DNA of 9,471 nucleotides from Acidobacteriota bacterium (GTDB lineage Bacteria; Acidobacteriota; Vicinamibacteria; Vicinamibacterales; 2-12-FULL-66-21): the NCBI GenBank assembly GCA_013817065.1, contig JACDDJ010000128.1, positions 1 through 9,471 of the forward strand, written 5' to 3'. The notes under the pieces are model-generated. The model saw only the letters and a program-made list of their open reading frames with translations, made no database searches and was not told the DNA's origin. A program made the translations under genes and the position numbers. This document shows, piece by piece, positions 1 through 8,286 of this stretch (positions are counted from its first letter, which is position 1; each line of letters opens with the position of its first letter).

Positions 1-1
1 C

Positions 2-1720
<1,719 letters not shown>

Positions 1721-1738
1721 GAACGACCGAACGATCCA

Positions 1739-2437
1739 TCACTTCGGCGTGAACACCAGGATGTGCTGCCACGGCAGCACATCGATCACCTCGGCGAACT
1801 TGTAGCCTTCCGCCTCGAGCTCCGCGCGCGCCTCGCGCACCGTCATCTTGTGTTCCTCGCGGATCGGCACGCGCCGATCCTCTTTTCGGAACTCGATCAG
1901 CACCAGCCGTCCACCGGGCTTCAGCGCCCGCTTCAACGAACGGAGGAACACCTGCGGTTCCGAGAGCTCGTGGTAGACGTCCACCATCAGCGCCAGGTCG
2001 ACCGAGGCGTCCGGCAGGCGCGATTCGGTTGGCGTGCCGAGCACCAGCTGGATCTGCGGGATCGGCAACGCGTCCAGCTTCTTCTTGATCAGCGCGAGCA
2101 TCTCCGGCTGGATGTCGGTGGCGTAGACGCGCCCGGTCGCACCAACGGCTCCGGCGAGAAGGACCGAGTAGTAGCCGGAGCCCGCTCCGATATCCGCGAC
2201 CGTCTGCCCTGGCTTGATGCTCAGCGCTGCGACGGCCTTACTCGGCGCCTCTTCTTTCTCACGTTCCGGCCGATCGAGCCACGCCGCGCCCTGGTGCCCC
2301 ATCACACCGGCGATCTGCCGTCCTGAGACGGGGTGCTTACCTTGCGCGAGCAGTAGGGTGCTGGACCTGAGGAGGGTCGGGCCTGCGACAAAGACGACAA
2401 GCGCGAGAGTGACGACGACAGCGCGACGGTTCGGCAT
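1739..2437 (-). CDS. Exported class I SAM-dependent methyltransferase
   Basis: A 232-residue protein with a Rossmann-type methyltransferase domain. It opens with MPNRR and a hydrophobic stretch (about residues 6-32, ending LLLAQG), which reads as a signal peptide or membrane anchor. The SAM-binding motif I is DIGAGSGYY (82-90), the acidic residue that would bind the SAM ribose is Asp108 (YATDIQ), the motif around Asp153 is MVDVYHEL, and the post-motif KPGGRLVLIEF is at 173-183. The region VMGHQGAAWLDRPEREKEE (45-63) before the fold is a feature I recall from acidobacterial and planctomycete relatives. The reading frame stays open far upstream of 2437, but only the ATG at 2437 gives a leader followed directly by the domain. 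No clear Shine-Dalgarno precedes it. It is divergent from the gene at 2549 and tail-to-tail with ggt. The fold is certain; the methyl acceptor is unknown, and activity outside the cytoplasm would need a SAM source. Confidence 0.88.
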   Translation of the reverse strand: MPNRRAVVVTLALVVFVAGPTLLRSSTLLLAQGKHPVSGRQIAGVMGHQGAAWLDRPEREKEEAPSKAVAALSIKPGQTVADIGAGSGYYSVLLAGAVGATGRVYATDIQPEMLALIKKKLDALPIPQIQLVLGTPTESRLPDASVDLALMVDVYHELSEPQVFLRSLKRALKPGGRLVLIEFRKEDRRVPIREEHKMTVREARAELEAEGYKFAEVIDVLPWQHILVFTPK

Positions 2438-2540
2438 GAACGCAATCGTGCCACGTGTCCCCGGCGACGGACAGCTGGACGGCGTGAAACTCAAAATGAC
2501 CAGCAAAACGAGCGGTCTATTCCTTGCTCCTGGTGATGGC

Positions 2541-2545
2541 AGGAG
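2541..2545 (+). promoter_or_regulatory. Shine-Dalgarno site AGGAG
   Basis: AGGAG precedes two consecutive ATG codons at 2549 and 2552. The gap to the first ATG is 3 nt and to the second 6 nt, so the second ATG is the better-spaced start; the protein would lose only one Met. It is the only textbook ribosome binding site I find before a confident gene in this window. Confidence 0.7.
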
Positions 2546-2548
2546 ACA

Positions 2549-3238
2549 ATGATGAAACGCACAGCACTCGCTCTCATACTGGTGGCCATCACCGCCGGCC
2601 CCGCACTCGCGCAGGGCAAAGAGAAGAACAAGCAGAAGGCGGTTCCGCCCGGGCATGTGCCGCCGGCGGGGCTGTGCCGCGTGTGGTACGACGGCGTGCC
2701 GCCCGGACGTCAGCCCGCCCCGACCAGCTGCTACGAAGCCGAGCGGATCGCGTCGCAGACACGCAACGCGCGTGTCGTCTATGGCGGCGACTCGCGCCGT
2801 AACGATGGGCCGATCTATCGCGATCAGTATCCGAACCAGTATCCCGGCGACGTCCGCCGCGATGATGGGCGCTCTCCGAGCACGGATGGGCGCAGGCCCA
2901 ACACCAATGGGCGGACCACTGGCCGGACGGCAGGACGCGACCAGTATCCGAACAGCTATCCCTATCCGGACTCGCGCGATTCGCGAGGCAACTACGCGTC
3001 CGAAGCGTTCCGCAAGGGCTACGACGATGGCGTGTTCAAGGGACGCGAGGACGTCGATGACCGCGACAGCTTCGATCCCGCGCGTCACAGCTGGTATCGC
3101 TCGGCGGACCGCGGCTACAGCAGCCGCTATGGTTCTAAGGAGCAATACCGCGCCGAGTACCGCCGCGGCTTCCTGGACGGTTACGGGAGCGCCCACGATG
3201 GCCAGCGGCGTACGGGCTCGAGCTGGTGGCCGTTCTAA
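2549..3238 (+). CDS. Secreted protein of unknown function, Arg/Gly/Tyr-rich, with heptad repeat
   Basis: A 229-residue protein (228 if the ATG at 2552 is used) with a clean Sec signal peptide (MMKRTALALILVAITAGPALAQ). The mature part has three zones. First, a conserved-looking segment, about residues 34-68, with PPGHVPPAG, CRVWYDGVPPGRQPAP and SCYEAE, carrying two Cys that could pair; I recall similar PPG/CRVW segments in other hypothetical exported proteins. Second, a low-complexity linker, about 85-148, with a 7-residue repeat (DGR/NGR cores at 106, 113 and 120) and two DQYPNxYP copies. Third, a C-terminal segment, about 150-215, with AFRKGYDDG and EYRRGFLDGYG, a paired YRxGxxDG-type motif spaced by a WYR/DRGY stretch, ending in SSWWPF. 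The residue content suggests a cell-envelope or extracellular protein. I do not recognise a named family or function. It is divergent from the methyltransferase and probably monocistronic, since a strong hairpin follows its stop. Confidence 0.85.
   Translation: MMKRTALALILVAITAGPALAQGKEKNKQKAVPPGHVPPAGLCRVWYDGVPPGRQPAPTSCYEAERIASQTRNARVVYGGDSRRNDGPIYRDQYPNQYPGDVRRDDGRSPSTDGRRPNTNGRTTGRTAGRDQYPNSYPYPDSRDSRGNYASEAFRKGYDDGVFKGREDVDDRDSFDPARHSWYRSADRGYSSRYGSKEQYRAEYRRGFLDGYGSAHDGQRRTGSSWWPF
2865..2927 (+). repeat. Degenerate 21-bp tandem repeat, three units, inside a CDS
   Basis: ATGGGCG recurs at 2865, 2886 and 2907, exactly 21 bp apart, so each unit encodes seven residues with a DGR or NGR core. 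Outside the 7-bp core the units have diverged (roughly two thirds to one half identity by eye). A second pair of repeats flanks it: CAGTATCCGAAC occurs at 2825-2836 and 2942-2953 and encodes the QYPN of the two DQYPNxYP copies. Such in-frame repeats can change copy number without breaking the frame. Confidence 0.75.
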
Positions 3239-3252
3239 ACAGGGAAACACCC

Positions 3253-3281
3253 ATGGCTGCCGGCGGACCACCGGCAGCCAT
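3253..3281 (+). terminator. Strong hairpin after the secreted-protein gene, likely terminator
   Basis: A perfect 11-bp inverted repeat, ATGGCTGCCGG (3253-3263) and CCGGCAGCCAT (3271-3281), separated by a 7-nt loop, lies 14 bp after the stop codon at 3238. The following bases (CGATCCGCCCTTACCATCTT) lack a compact T run, so it is not a textbook intrinsic terminator. It could equally be a 3'-end stabiliser or act with Rho. The reverse strand has a slightly T-richer tail, but no gene runs into it from that side. Confidence 0.55.
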
Positions 3282-3306
3282 CGATCCGCCCTTACCATCT
3301 TCCAAA

Positions 3307-3342
3307 TCCGTAGTCCGTGTCTCTTTCCGTGTAATCCGTGTG
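3307..3342 (+). repeat. TCCGTG repeat array upstream of the M28 peptidase
   Basis: TCCGT units begin at 3307, 3314, 3326 and 3335. The last three are TCCGTGT, TCCGTGT and TCCGTGT with start-to-start spacings of 12 and 9 bp. A matching array with spacings 13 and 9 bp lies at 5764-5792, and both share the 13-mer GTGTAATCCGTGT. The array ends 12 bp before the peptidase start codon, occupying its leader or core promoter region. The role is unknown. Confidence 0.65.
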
Positions 3343-3353
3343 TATGCTGCTGC

Positions 3354-5525
3354 ATGCGCTACGCCTTCATCACCGCCCTTCTCCTCTCTTCCGCGGTTCT
3401 CGTCGCTCAATCCCCGACGCCGGCCGGCTTCGCTCCCAGCTCAGTGGAATCGCAGGCGAAGGCCGAGAAGGTCTTTCTCGATTCCGTGACTCCGGCCTCG
3501 GCGCGGAAGTGGCTGGCGGCGCTCACCGAAGAGCCGCATGTCGCCGGAACGCCGGCGGAGAAGAAACTCGCCGACTACGTGCTGGCACGATTCAAGGAGT
3601 TCGGGCTTGCGGCGGAGATCGTCCGCTACGACGTCTTCCTCAATCATCCGAAGGACGTCTCGCTGAAGCTGCTCGCCCCCTATGAAGAGGAGTTGAGCCT
3701 TCGCGAGGAGCCGTACGTCATCGACAAGGACTCGACCCAGGAGGGCATGTTCCCGGCCTTCCACGGCTACGGTGCGTCGGGCCGGGCCGAAGGGCAGGTC
3801 GTCTATGTGAACTACGGCTCGCCGGCGGACTTCGCGGCGCTCTCTGACATGGGCATCTCGGTGGAGGGAAAAATCGCGCTCGTCCGCTACGGCGGCGCGT
3901 TCCGCGGACTCAAGGCCAAGGAGGCGCAGGACCACGGTGCCCGCGGCGTGCTCATCTACTCCGATCCGCGCGACGACGGGTACGGGGCCGGTGAGGTGTA
4001 TCCGGATGGTCCGATGCGGCCGGAGTCGGCGATCCAGCGCGGATCGGTGCTGTTTCTCTCGCACATGCCGGGTGATCCGTCGACGCCGGGCTGGCCGTCC
4101 ACCGCCGGCGCCAAGCGCATCGCGCGCGCGCAGATGACGAACGTGCCGAAGATCCCGTCGCTGCCGATCTCGTACGGCGAAGCCGAGAAGATCCTGCGGC
4201 GCCTCGGCGGCCCGGTGGTCCCACGAGGCTGGCAGGGCGGACTCCCTTTCACCTACCACATCGGCCCCGGCGCCGCGCGCGTGGCGATGGAGGTCCAGAT
4301 GGACGAGGGGCTGAAGCCGATCTACAACGTCATTGCGACGATCCCGGGGAGCGTCGAGCCCGAGAAGAAGGTGATCCTTGGCAATCACCGCGATGCGTGG
4401 ACGCACGGCGCCGTGGACCCGAACTCCGGCAGCGCGGCGCAACTCGAAGTCGCGCGCGCACTCGCCGCCGCGCTCGAGAGCGGGTGGAAGCCGAAGCGGA
4501 CGATCATCCTCGCGAGCTGGGACGCCGAGGAGTATGGACTCGTCGGCTCCACCGAATGGGCGGAAGAGCATGCCGCCGATCTGCAGAAGAACGCGGTCGC
4601 CTACCTCAATGGCGACGCGGTCGTCACCGGACCTGAACTGGAGATGAGCGGATCAGCGTCCCTGCTGGCGCTCGCCGTCGAAGCCGCACGCGAGGTAACG
4701 GACCCGAAGCGCGGCGGCTCGGTGGGCGCCGGGTGGGAATCCCGCCAGCGCGCCGCATGGGCCACCGCGACGCCGATCGACATCAACGCGAAGGAGGATG
4801 CAGCGTTTTCGGCCAGGCTCGGACCTCTGGGCTCCGGCTCCGACTACACCGTGTTCCTGGACCACCTCGGTGTACCGTCGTGGGACTTCGGCTTCAACGG
4901 CGGCTACGGCGTGTACCACTCGGTCTACGACAACTTCAGGTGGATGGAGAAGTACGGCGATCCGGAGTTTCTCTACCATGCCGCAGGCGCGCGGCTCTGG
5001 GGCCTGATGGCCATGCGTCTCGCCAGCGCCGACATCGTCCCGCTCCGCTACTCGACGTATGCGCGGGATCTGCAGGTCGATCTCGACAACATGCGGCGCG
5101 ACGTGATCCGTCGGGCGCGGACGCAAGCAGCGCCCGGCGAGGCCGATGCGAAGCCGGCGCTCAATGCGGACTTCGCACCGGTGCTGACGGCGCTCGACGA
5201 GCTCCGCGCTGCCGGCGAGGCCGCCGACCGCGCCGCGGATGCGGCGATCAAGAGCAGCGATGCCGCGACGGTGAAACGGATCAACGAGGCGCTGACGTCC
5301 GTCGAAGCGGCGTTCCTCGATGCGAAGGGACTCCCCAACCGTCCATGGTTCCGCCACATGCTGATCGGTCCCGGTCTGACGACCGGCTACGCGCCGTGGC
5401 CATTCCCCGCTTTGCAGGAAGCTGTGGAGGCGAAGGATTCGGCGATGTTCACGCGCGAGGTCGCAAGAGTCGTGGCGGCGCTCAAGGCCGGCACCGAGCG
5501 TTTGCACACTGCAGCCGGGCGTTAG
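3354..5525 (+). CDS. M28 family peptidase, glutamate carboxypeptidase II/PSMA-like
   Basis: A 723-residue exported di-zinc exopeptidase. The start at 3354 (MRYAFITALLLSSAVLVAQ) gives a signal peptide; the frame is open upstream through the previous gene, but that part is out-of-frame shadow. Domains: signal 1-19; protease-associated domain about 145-295 (VVYVNYGSPADF, RYGGAFRG, GVLIYSDP); M28 domain about 296-570; TFR-type dimerisation helices about 590-723. Metal ligands and catalysis align with human PSMA at identical spacing: His345 (GNHRDAW), bridging Asp355 (VDPNSG), catalytic Glu392 and Glu393 (SWDAEEYG), Asp421 (LNGD) and His522 (YHSVYDNF). Residues that make PSMA glutamate-specific are not all kept: the RARYTKNW segment with the arginine patch is replaced by WDFGFNGG, and Gly678 sits at the position of Lys699 (GYAPWPFP). 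The chemistry, release of a terminal amino acid from a peptide, is safe to infer; strict C-terminal Glu specificity is not. No Shine-Dalgarno is visible. Confidence 0.95.
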   Translation: MRYAFITALLLSSAVLVAQSPTPAGFAPSSVESQAKAEKVFLDSVTPASARKWLAALTEEPHVAGTPAEKKLADYVLARFKEFGLAAEIVRYDVFLNHPKDVSLKLLAPYEEELSLREEPYVIDKDSTQEGMFPAFHGYGASGRAEGQVVYVNYGSPADFAALSDMGISVEGKIALVRYGGAFRGLKAKEAQDHGARGVLIYSDPRDDGYGAGEVYPDGPMRPESAIQRGSVLFLSHMPGDPSTPGWPSTAGAKRIARAQMTNVPKIPSLPISYGEAEKILRRLGGPVVPRGWQGGLPFTYHIGPGAARVAMEVQMDEGLKPIYNVIATIPGSVEPEKKVILGNHRDAWTHGAVDPNSGSAAQLEVARALAAALESGWKPKRTIILASWDAEEYGLVGSTEWAEEHAADLQKNAVAYLNGDAVVTGPELEMSGSASLLALAVEAAREVTDPKRGGSVGAGWESRQRAAWATATPIDINAKEDAAFSARLGPLGSGSDYTVFLDHLGVPSWDFGFNGGYGVYHSVYDNFRWMEKYGDPEFLYHAAGARLWGLMAMRLASADIVPLRYSTYARDLQVDLDNMRRDVIRRARTQAAPGEADAKPALNADFAPVLTALDELRAAGEAADRAADAAIKSSDAATVKRINEALTSVEAAFLDAKGLPNRPWFRHMLIGPGLTTGYAPWPFPALQEAVEAKDSAMFTREVARVVAALKAGTERLHTAAGR

Positions 5526-5534
5526 AGGCGAAGA

Positions 5535-5783
5535 GTGGCGGACGTAGGCCAGAAGAGCCGCGACACCTTCACGAAGAGCGGCGCGGTCGCCATGAAGCAC
5601 GTGTGGGAAGCACAGGTCAACGGCAAGTGGATGCCGCTTGGCGAAGAGACTTGCACCAAAAGAGCTAACGCTGAGGGTGCGGGCACTTCGCTAAGGGTGC
5701 GGCGGCGCGCGGCCGGCACGCCGCACCTTCCTTCCGTGAAGTCCGCGCCGGAGGCCTGTGTAATCCGTGTCCCAGGTCCGTGA
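5535..5783 (+). CDS. Possible small hypothetical protein or gene fragment
   Basis: An 82-codon frame starts with GTG at 5535, 9 nt after the peptidase stop, with a GAGG at 5525-5528 spaced 6 nt from it, so translation could be coupled. The first 43 codons, to about 5663 (VNGKWMPLGEETCTK), show clear third-position G/C bias and a plausible soluble composition. After that the frame crosses the direct repeat, the hairpin and the TCCGTG array, and the translated sequence becomes Arg/Pro-rich and intergenic in character. The frame is the same as that of the peptidase, separated only by the TAG and three codons, yet the peptidase already has its complete family C-terminus. I recognise no family. 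Best readings are a short real protein whose C-terminal half is accidental, or the 5' remnant of a gene cut at about 5660. It may also be chance. Confidence 0.35.
   Translation: MADVGQKSRDTFTKSGAVAMKHVWEAQVNGKWMPLGEETCTKRANAEGAGTSLRVRRRAAGTPHLPSVKSAPEACVIRVPGP
5669..5702 (+). repeat. Short direct repeat, two copies of CGCTRAGGGTGCGG
   Basis: CGCTGAGGGTGCGG (5669-5682) and CGCTAAGGGTGCGG (5689-5702) match at 13 of 14 positions and start 20 bp apart. The second copy runs into the left arm of the hairpin at 5696. This is where the coding-like character of the preceding frame stops. It could be a duplication scar, a recombination trace or a binding-site pair; nothing decides between them. Confidence 0.6.
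5696..5727 (+). terminator. 9-bp-stem hairpin in the gap after the M28 peptidase
   Basis: GGTGCGGCG (5696-5704) pairs perfectly with CGCCGCACC (5719-5727) around a 14-nt GC-rich loop, followed by TTCCTTCC. It could end transcription of the peptidase gene 170 bp upstream, though the pyrimidine tail is weak. It could also be one arm structure of a small repeat element, since it overlaps the direct repeat. Confidence 0.45.
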
Positions 5784-5793
5784 GATCCGTGTT
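5733..5793 (+). repeat. TCCGTG repeat array upstream of the propeller-PHP gene
   Basis: TCCGT units begin at 5733, 5764, 5777 and 5786, with a variant TCCGC at 5742. The segment 5761-5793 matches 3311-3342 in order and spacing: unit, 6-bp spacer, unit, 3-bp spacer, unit. The pair at 5733/5742 repeats the 9-bp spacing as a diverged half copy. The array ends about 42 bp before the ATG at 5835. I see no convincing promoter hexamers beyond a lone TCTAAT at 5793-5798. Confidence 0.65.
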
Positions 5794-5834
5794 CTAATTC
5801 ACCCTCCCCTGCCCCTGTCCACTACCATTCCCTC

Positions 5835-8258
5835 ATGACCACCTCGCGCCTCGCCGCCACTGTTGCCCTGCTCGCGTGCGCACTGCCACTCTCGGCCCAG
5901 TGGACGAACCGCTATCAGCGCATCGGCCAGGGGCATCACGTCTACGTCGAGGGCTACGACTTCCCCACTTACTCGGTCGGCCCAACCTATCCCGCGGTGT
6001 CCGCCGACGGTGCGACGATTGCCTTCTCCGCGCGCGGCTGGCTCTGGACGATGAATGCAGCGGGCGGACCGGCACACCGCGTCACGCGCAGCGCTGGCCT
6101 GGACTCGCGACCGGCCTGGCACCCCGGCGGCCGGCGCATCGCCTTCGTGCGCGACGACACGCGCAACACCGACATCCTCGAGATCGACCTCTCGACCGGA
6201 GCCGAAACGGTTCTCGTGGGTGGACCGGCGGCACAACTCGATCCGGCGTACTCACCCGGCGGAGACGCGGTCTACTACGCGTCCGCCGAGGGTGGGGATC
6301 TCGAGATTTACCGGCTCGACTTTGCCTCTGGCGCGAAGAGCCGCATCACCGATGCACGGGGGCTGGACCTCCGCCCGCAGCCACTCGCGGATGGGTCGGT
6401 GGTCCATGCCTCGAAGCGAGGCGGCGGCGACGAGATTGCCGTGACCGACGCCAATGGCGTGCGGCGCGTGCTCGCGCTGGCCTCGATCGCCTCGCTGGCG
6501 CGGCCGGCCGTGTCGACCGATGGCCGTCGTCTCGCCGTGCCGCTCCCGGTGCAGTCCCGCACCGAGTGGGCACTGCAGGTGATGGACGTCTCGGGCGGAC
6601 CGATGACCGAGATCGTCTCTGGTGGCGGGCACCCGATCATGCCAGCGTGGGGCCCGGGCGACTCGATCTACTTCTCCCGCGCCGACCGGCACGGCGTGTT
6701 CGGCCTGTGGCGGATCGCGGCGGCGGGTGGCGTCGCCGAACCGGTCACGCCAACCTCCTGGGACTGGAAGGCGGCGACGACGCGTGTGATCGTGCGTACG
6801 CAGATCACGGGCGTCGACGATCCAGTACCTGCCCGCCTCCGTGTCGTCGATAAGGACGGCCACCCCGCCTTCGCGCTCGGTCATCAATCATGGCTTGACG
6901 GACAGAACGGCGACGTCTACACCTATTCGCCCGGCGTCCTGGAGTTCGAGATCCCGGCGGGTGAGTACCGCGCCGTGGCAAGCCGCGGCTTCGAATATCT
7001 CCCCGGGCGCACCCAGGGAACAGCCAGCGCCGGCGGCGTCACGTCCGCCACCCTCCAGCTCGCGCCGGTCGGCGGGCCTTCGATGCAGGACTGGTATGCG
7101 GGCGACCATCATTTCCATCTGAACTACGGAGGCCAGGCGCTGCTCGCTCCCGAGGCACTCGTCCCGATGATGCGCGGCGAGGACCTCGACGTCGCGACAC
7201 CGCTGTCGGCAAACCTGCACACGCGCCGGATCGACGAGGGCTACTTCGGCTGGACGCGTACCGAGGCGCCGCTGATTCAGTTCGGGCAGGAGGTGCGCTC
7301 GCACTTTCTCGGTCACACCGGCCACATCGGGGTCAACACGCTGTACTGGCCGTGGTACTGGGGACCGGGCTATCCCGTGTACGGCCAGGACGATCGCTCA
7401 AATGTGGAGGCCCTGCAGCAGACGCGGAAACAGGGAGGCGTGACCGCATATGTCCACCCTGTCACTGTGCGCGCTCCCTTCGGTGGTGAGGCGCCGCGGG
7501 GGCTTCCGCTCGAACTCGTGTCAGACGCGGTGCTTGGCGACGTGGACACGATCGAGCTGGCCTGCCTGTGGAGCGACGAGCTCGGCACCGCCGACGCGTG
7601 GTACCGGCTTCTGAACGTAGGGGCTCGCATTGCGCCGTCGGCCGGCACAGATGCGATGGTCGATTTTTTCCGCACCATGGCGATGGGGACGACGCGAGTC
7701 TACGTGCGGGTGCCGCGCCCGTTGACCATGGCGCGATATCTGGACGGGCTCCGGGCCGGTCGTAGCTTCGTGACCAATGGACCGCTGCTGCACTTTAAAG
7801 TCGCGGCGCTCGAACCAGGAGAGACCGTGCCGACGTCCACGGGCGCGGACGTGCCGTGGGAGCTGACCGTTGCAACCGCGGTCCCGTTCGCACGCGTCGA
7901 AGTGCTTGTTAACGGCGCGGTCGTCTGGACTCGAGACGGGGCCAGGCAGGCCGGCTCGCAGACGTATCGAGGGGAGGTCACGGCGCCGTCCGGCGGCTGG
8001 ATCGCGGCGCGTGTGCACGGCGGAACCACCGAATGGCCGGCGATGGACAGCTATCCTTTTGCGCACACCGCGCCGCTGTGGTTCGGTTCAGCCGGCAGCA
8101 TGGATCCCGCGGCGGCATCGCGTGCGGCCAAGGAACTGCTATCTGCACTCGATGTCGCCGAGGCGCGCATTCGACAGTCCTACGCCGGGACCGAGACGCC
8201 AGTGCTGCTCGGACGCATCGCCCTGGCGAGGCAGAAGCTGCAATCGCTCGCGCGGTGA
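5835..8258 (+). CDS. TolB-like beta-propeller fused to CehA/McbA-type PHP metallohydrolase
   Basis: An 807-residue exported protein. Signal peptide 1-21 (MTTSRLAATVALLACALPL then SAQ). Residues about 45-315 carry six PD40/WD40-like blades of the TolB type, for example YPAVSADGATIAFSA, SRPAWHPGGRRIAFV, LDPAYSPGGDAVYYAS and IMPAWGPGDSIYFS. Residues about 330-415 look like a beta-rich connector. The PHP-like hydrolase domain follows, about 418-700: the HxH pair is His426/His428 in DHHFHLNYGG, other likely metal ligands are Glu486 (FGQEVRS), His494 (LGHTGH), His541 (YVHP) and Asp606 (GTDAM), and FVTNGP at its end is typical. The C-terminus is another beta domain plus a short helix. CehA is a carbaryl hydrolase and gives the family its name, but most members have unknown substrates, so a metal-dependent hydrolase is as far as I go. 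The propeller may bind substrate or another envelope protein. No Shine-Dalgarno is visible before the ATG; a terminator-like hairpin follows. Confidence 0.92.
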   Translation: MTTSRLAATVALLACALPLSAQWTNRYQRIGQGHHVYVEGYDFPTYSVGPTYPAVSADGATIAFSARGWLWTMNAAGGPAHRVTRSAGLDSRPAWHPGGRRIAFVRDDTRNTDILEIDLSTGAETVLVGGPAAQLDPAYSPGGDAVYYASAEGGDLEIYRLDFASGAKSRITDARGLDLRPQPLADGSVVHASKRGGGDEIAVTDANGVRRVLALASIASLARPAVSTDGRRLAVPLPVQSRTEWALQVMDVSGGPMTEIVSGGGHPIMPAWGPGDSIYFSRADRHGVFGLWRIAAAGGVAEPVTPTSWDWKAATTRVIVRTQITGVDDPVPARLRVVDKDGHPAFALGHQSWLDGQNGDVYTYSPGVLEFEIPAGEYRAVASRGFEYLPGRTQGTASAGGVTSATLQLAPVGGPSMQDWYAGDHHFHLNYGGQALLAPEALVPMMRGEDLDVATPLSANLHTRRIDEGYFGWTRTEAPLIQFGQEVRSHFLGHTGHIGVNTLYWPWYWGPGYPVYGQDDRSNVEALQQTRKQGGVTAYVHPVTVRAPFGGEAPRGLPLELVSDAVLGDVDTIELACLWSDELGTADAWYRLLNVGARIAPSAGTDAMVDFFRTMAMGTTRVYVRVPRPLTMARYLDGLRAGRSFVTNGPLLHFKVAALEPGETVPTSTGADVPWELTVATAVPFARVEVLVNGAVVWTRDGARQAGSQTYRGEVTAPSGGWIAARVHGGTTEWPAMDSYPFAHTAPLWFGSAGSMDPAAASRAAKELLSALDVAEARIRQSYAGTETPVLLGRIALARQKLQSLAR

Positions 8259-8286
8259 GGGCGGTGAGGAAGGATCGGGACTTGTA

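Noticed and set aside
2438..2548. Sigma-70 promoters in the divergent gap between the methyltransferase and the secreted protein
   Set aside because: Both genes must be transcribed from here, but I find no convincing -35/-10 pair on either strand.
2655..3353. Upstream extension of the M28 frame through the previous gene
   Set aside because: Its translation is Arg/Thr/Ala shadow of the secreted-protein gene; the ATG at 3354 gives a proper signal peptide.
2438..3355. Upstream extension of the methyltransferase frame on the minus strand
   Set aside because: Arg/Val-rich shadow of the divergent gene; only the ATG at 2437 gives a leader and domain.
3441..4571. Long minus-strand frame opposite the M28 peptidase, and a similar one at 4653-5600
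   Set aside because: Arg-rich shadow translations; the plus strand carries a fully aligned peptidase.
5660..5730. attC-like or transposon-end site
   Set aside because: The GCTAAC at 5664-5669 does not fit the attC core consensus, there is no integrase or transposase in the window, and no target duplication flanks the hairpin.
5876..6853. Alternative plus-strand frame of about 325 codons inside the propeller gene
   Set aside because: Arg/Gly-rich shadow; the overlapping frame has clear propeller blades and a signal peptide.
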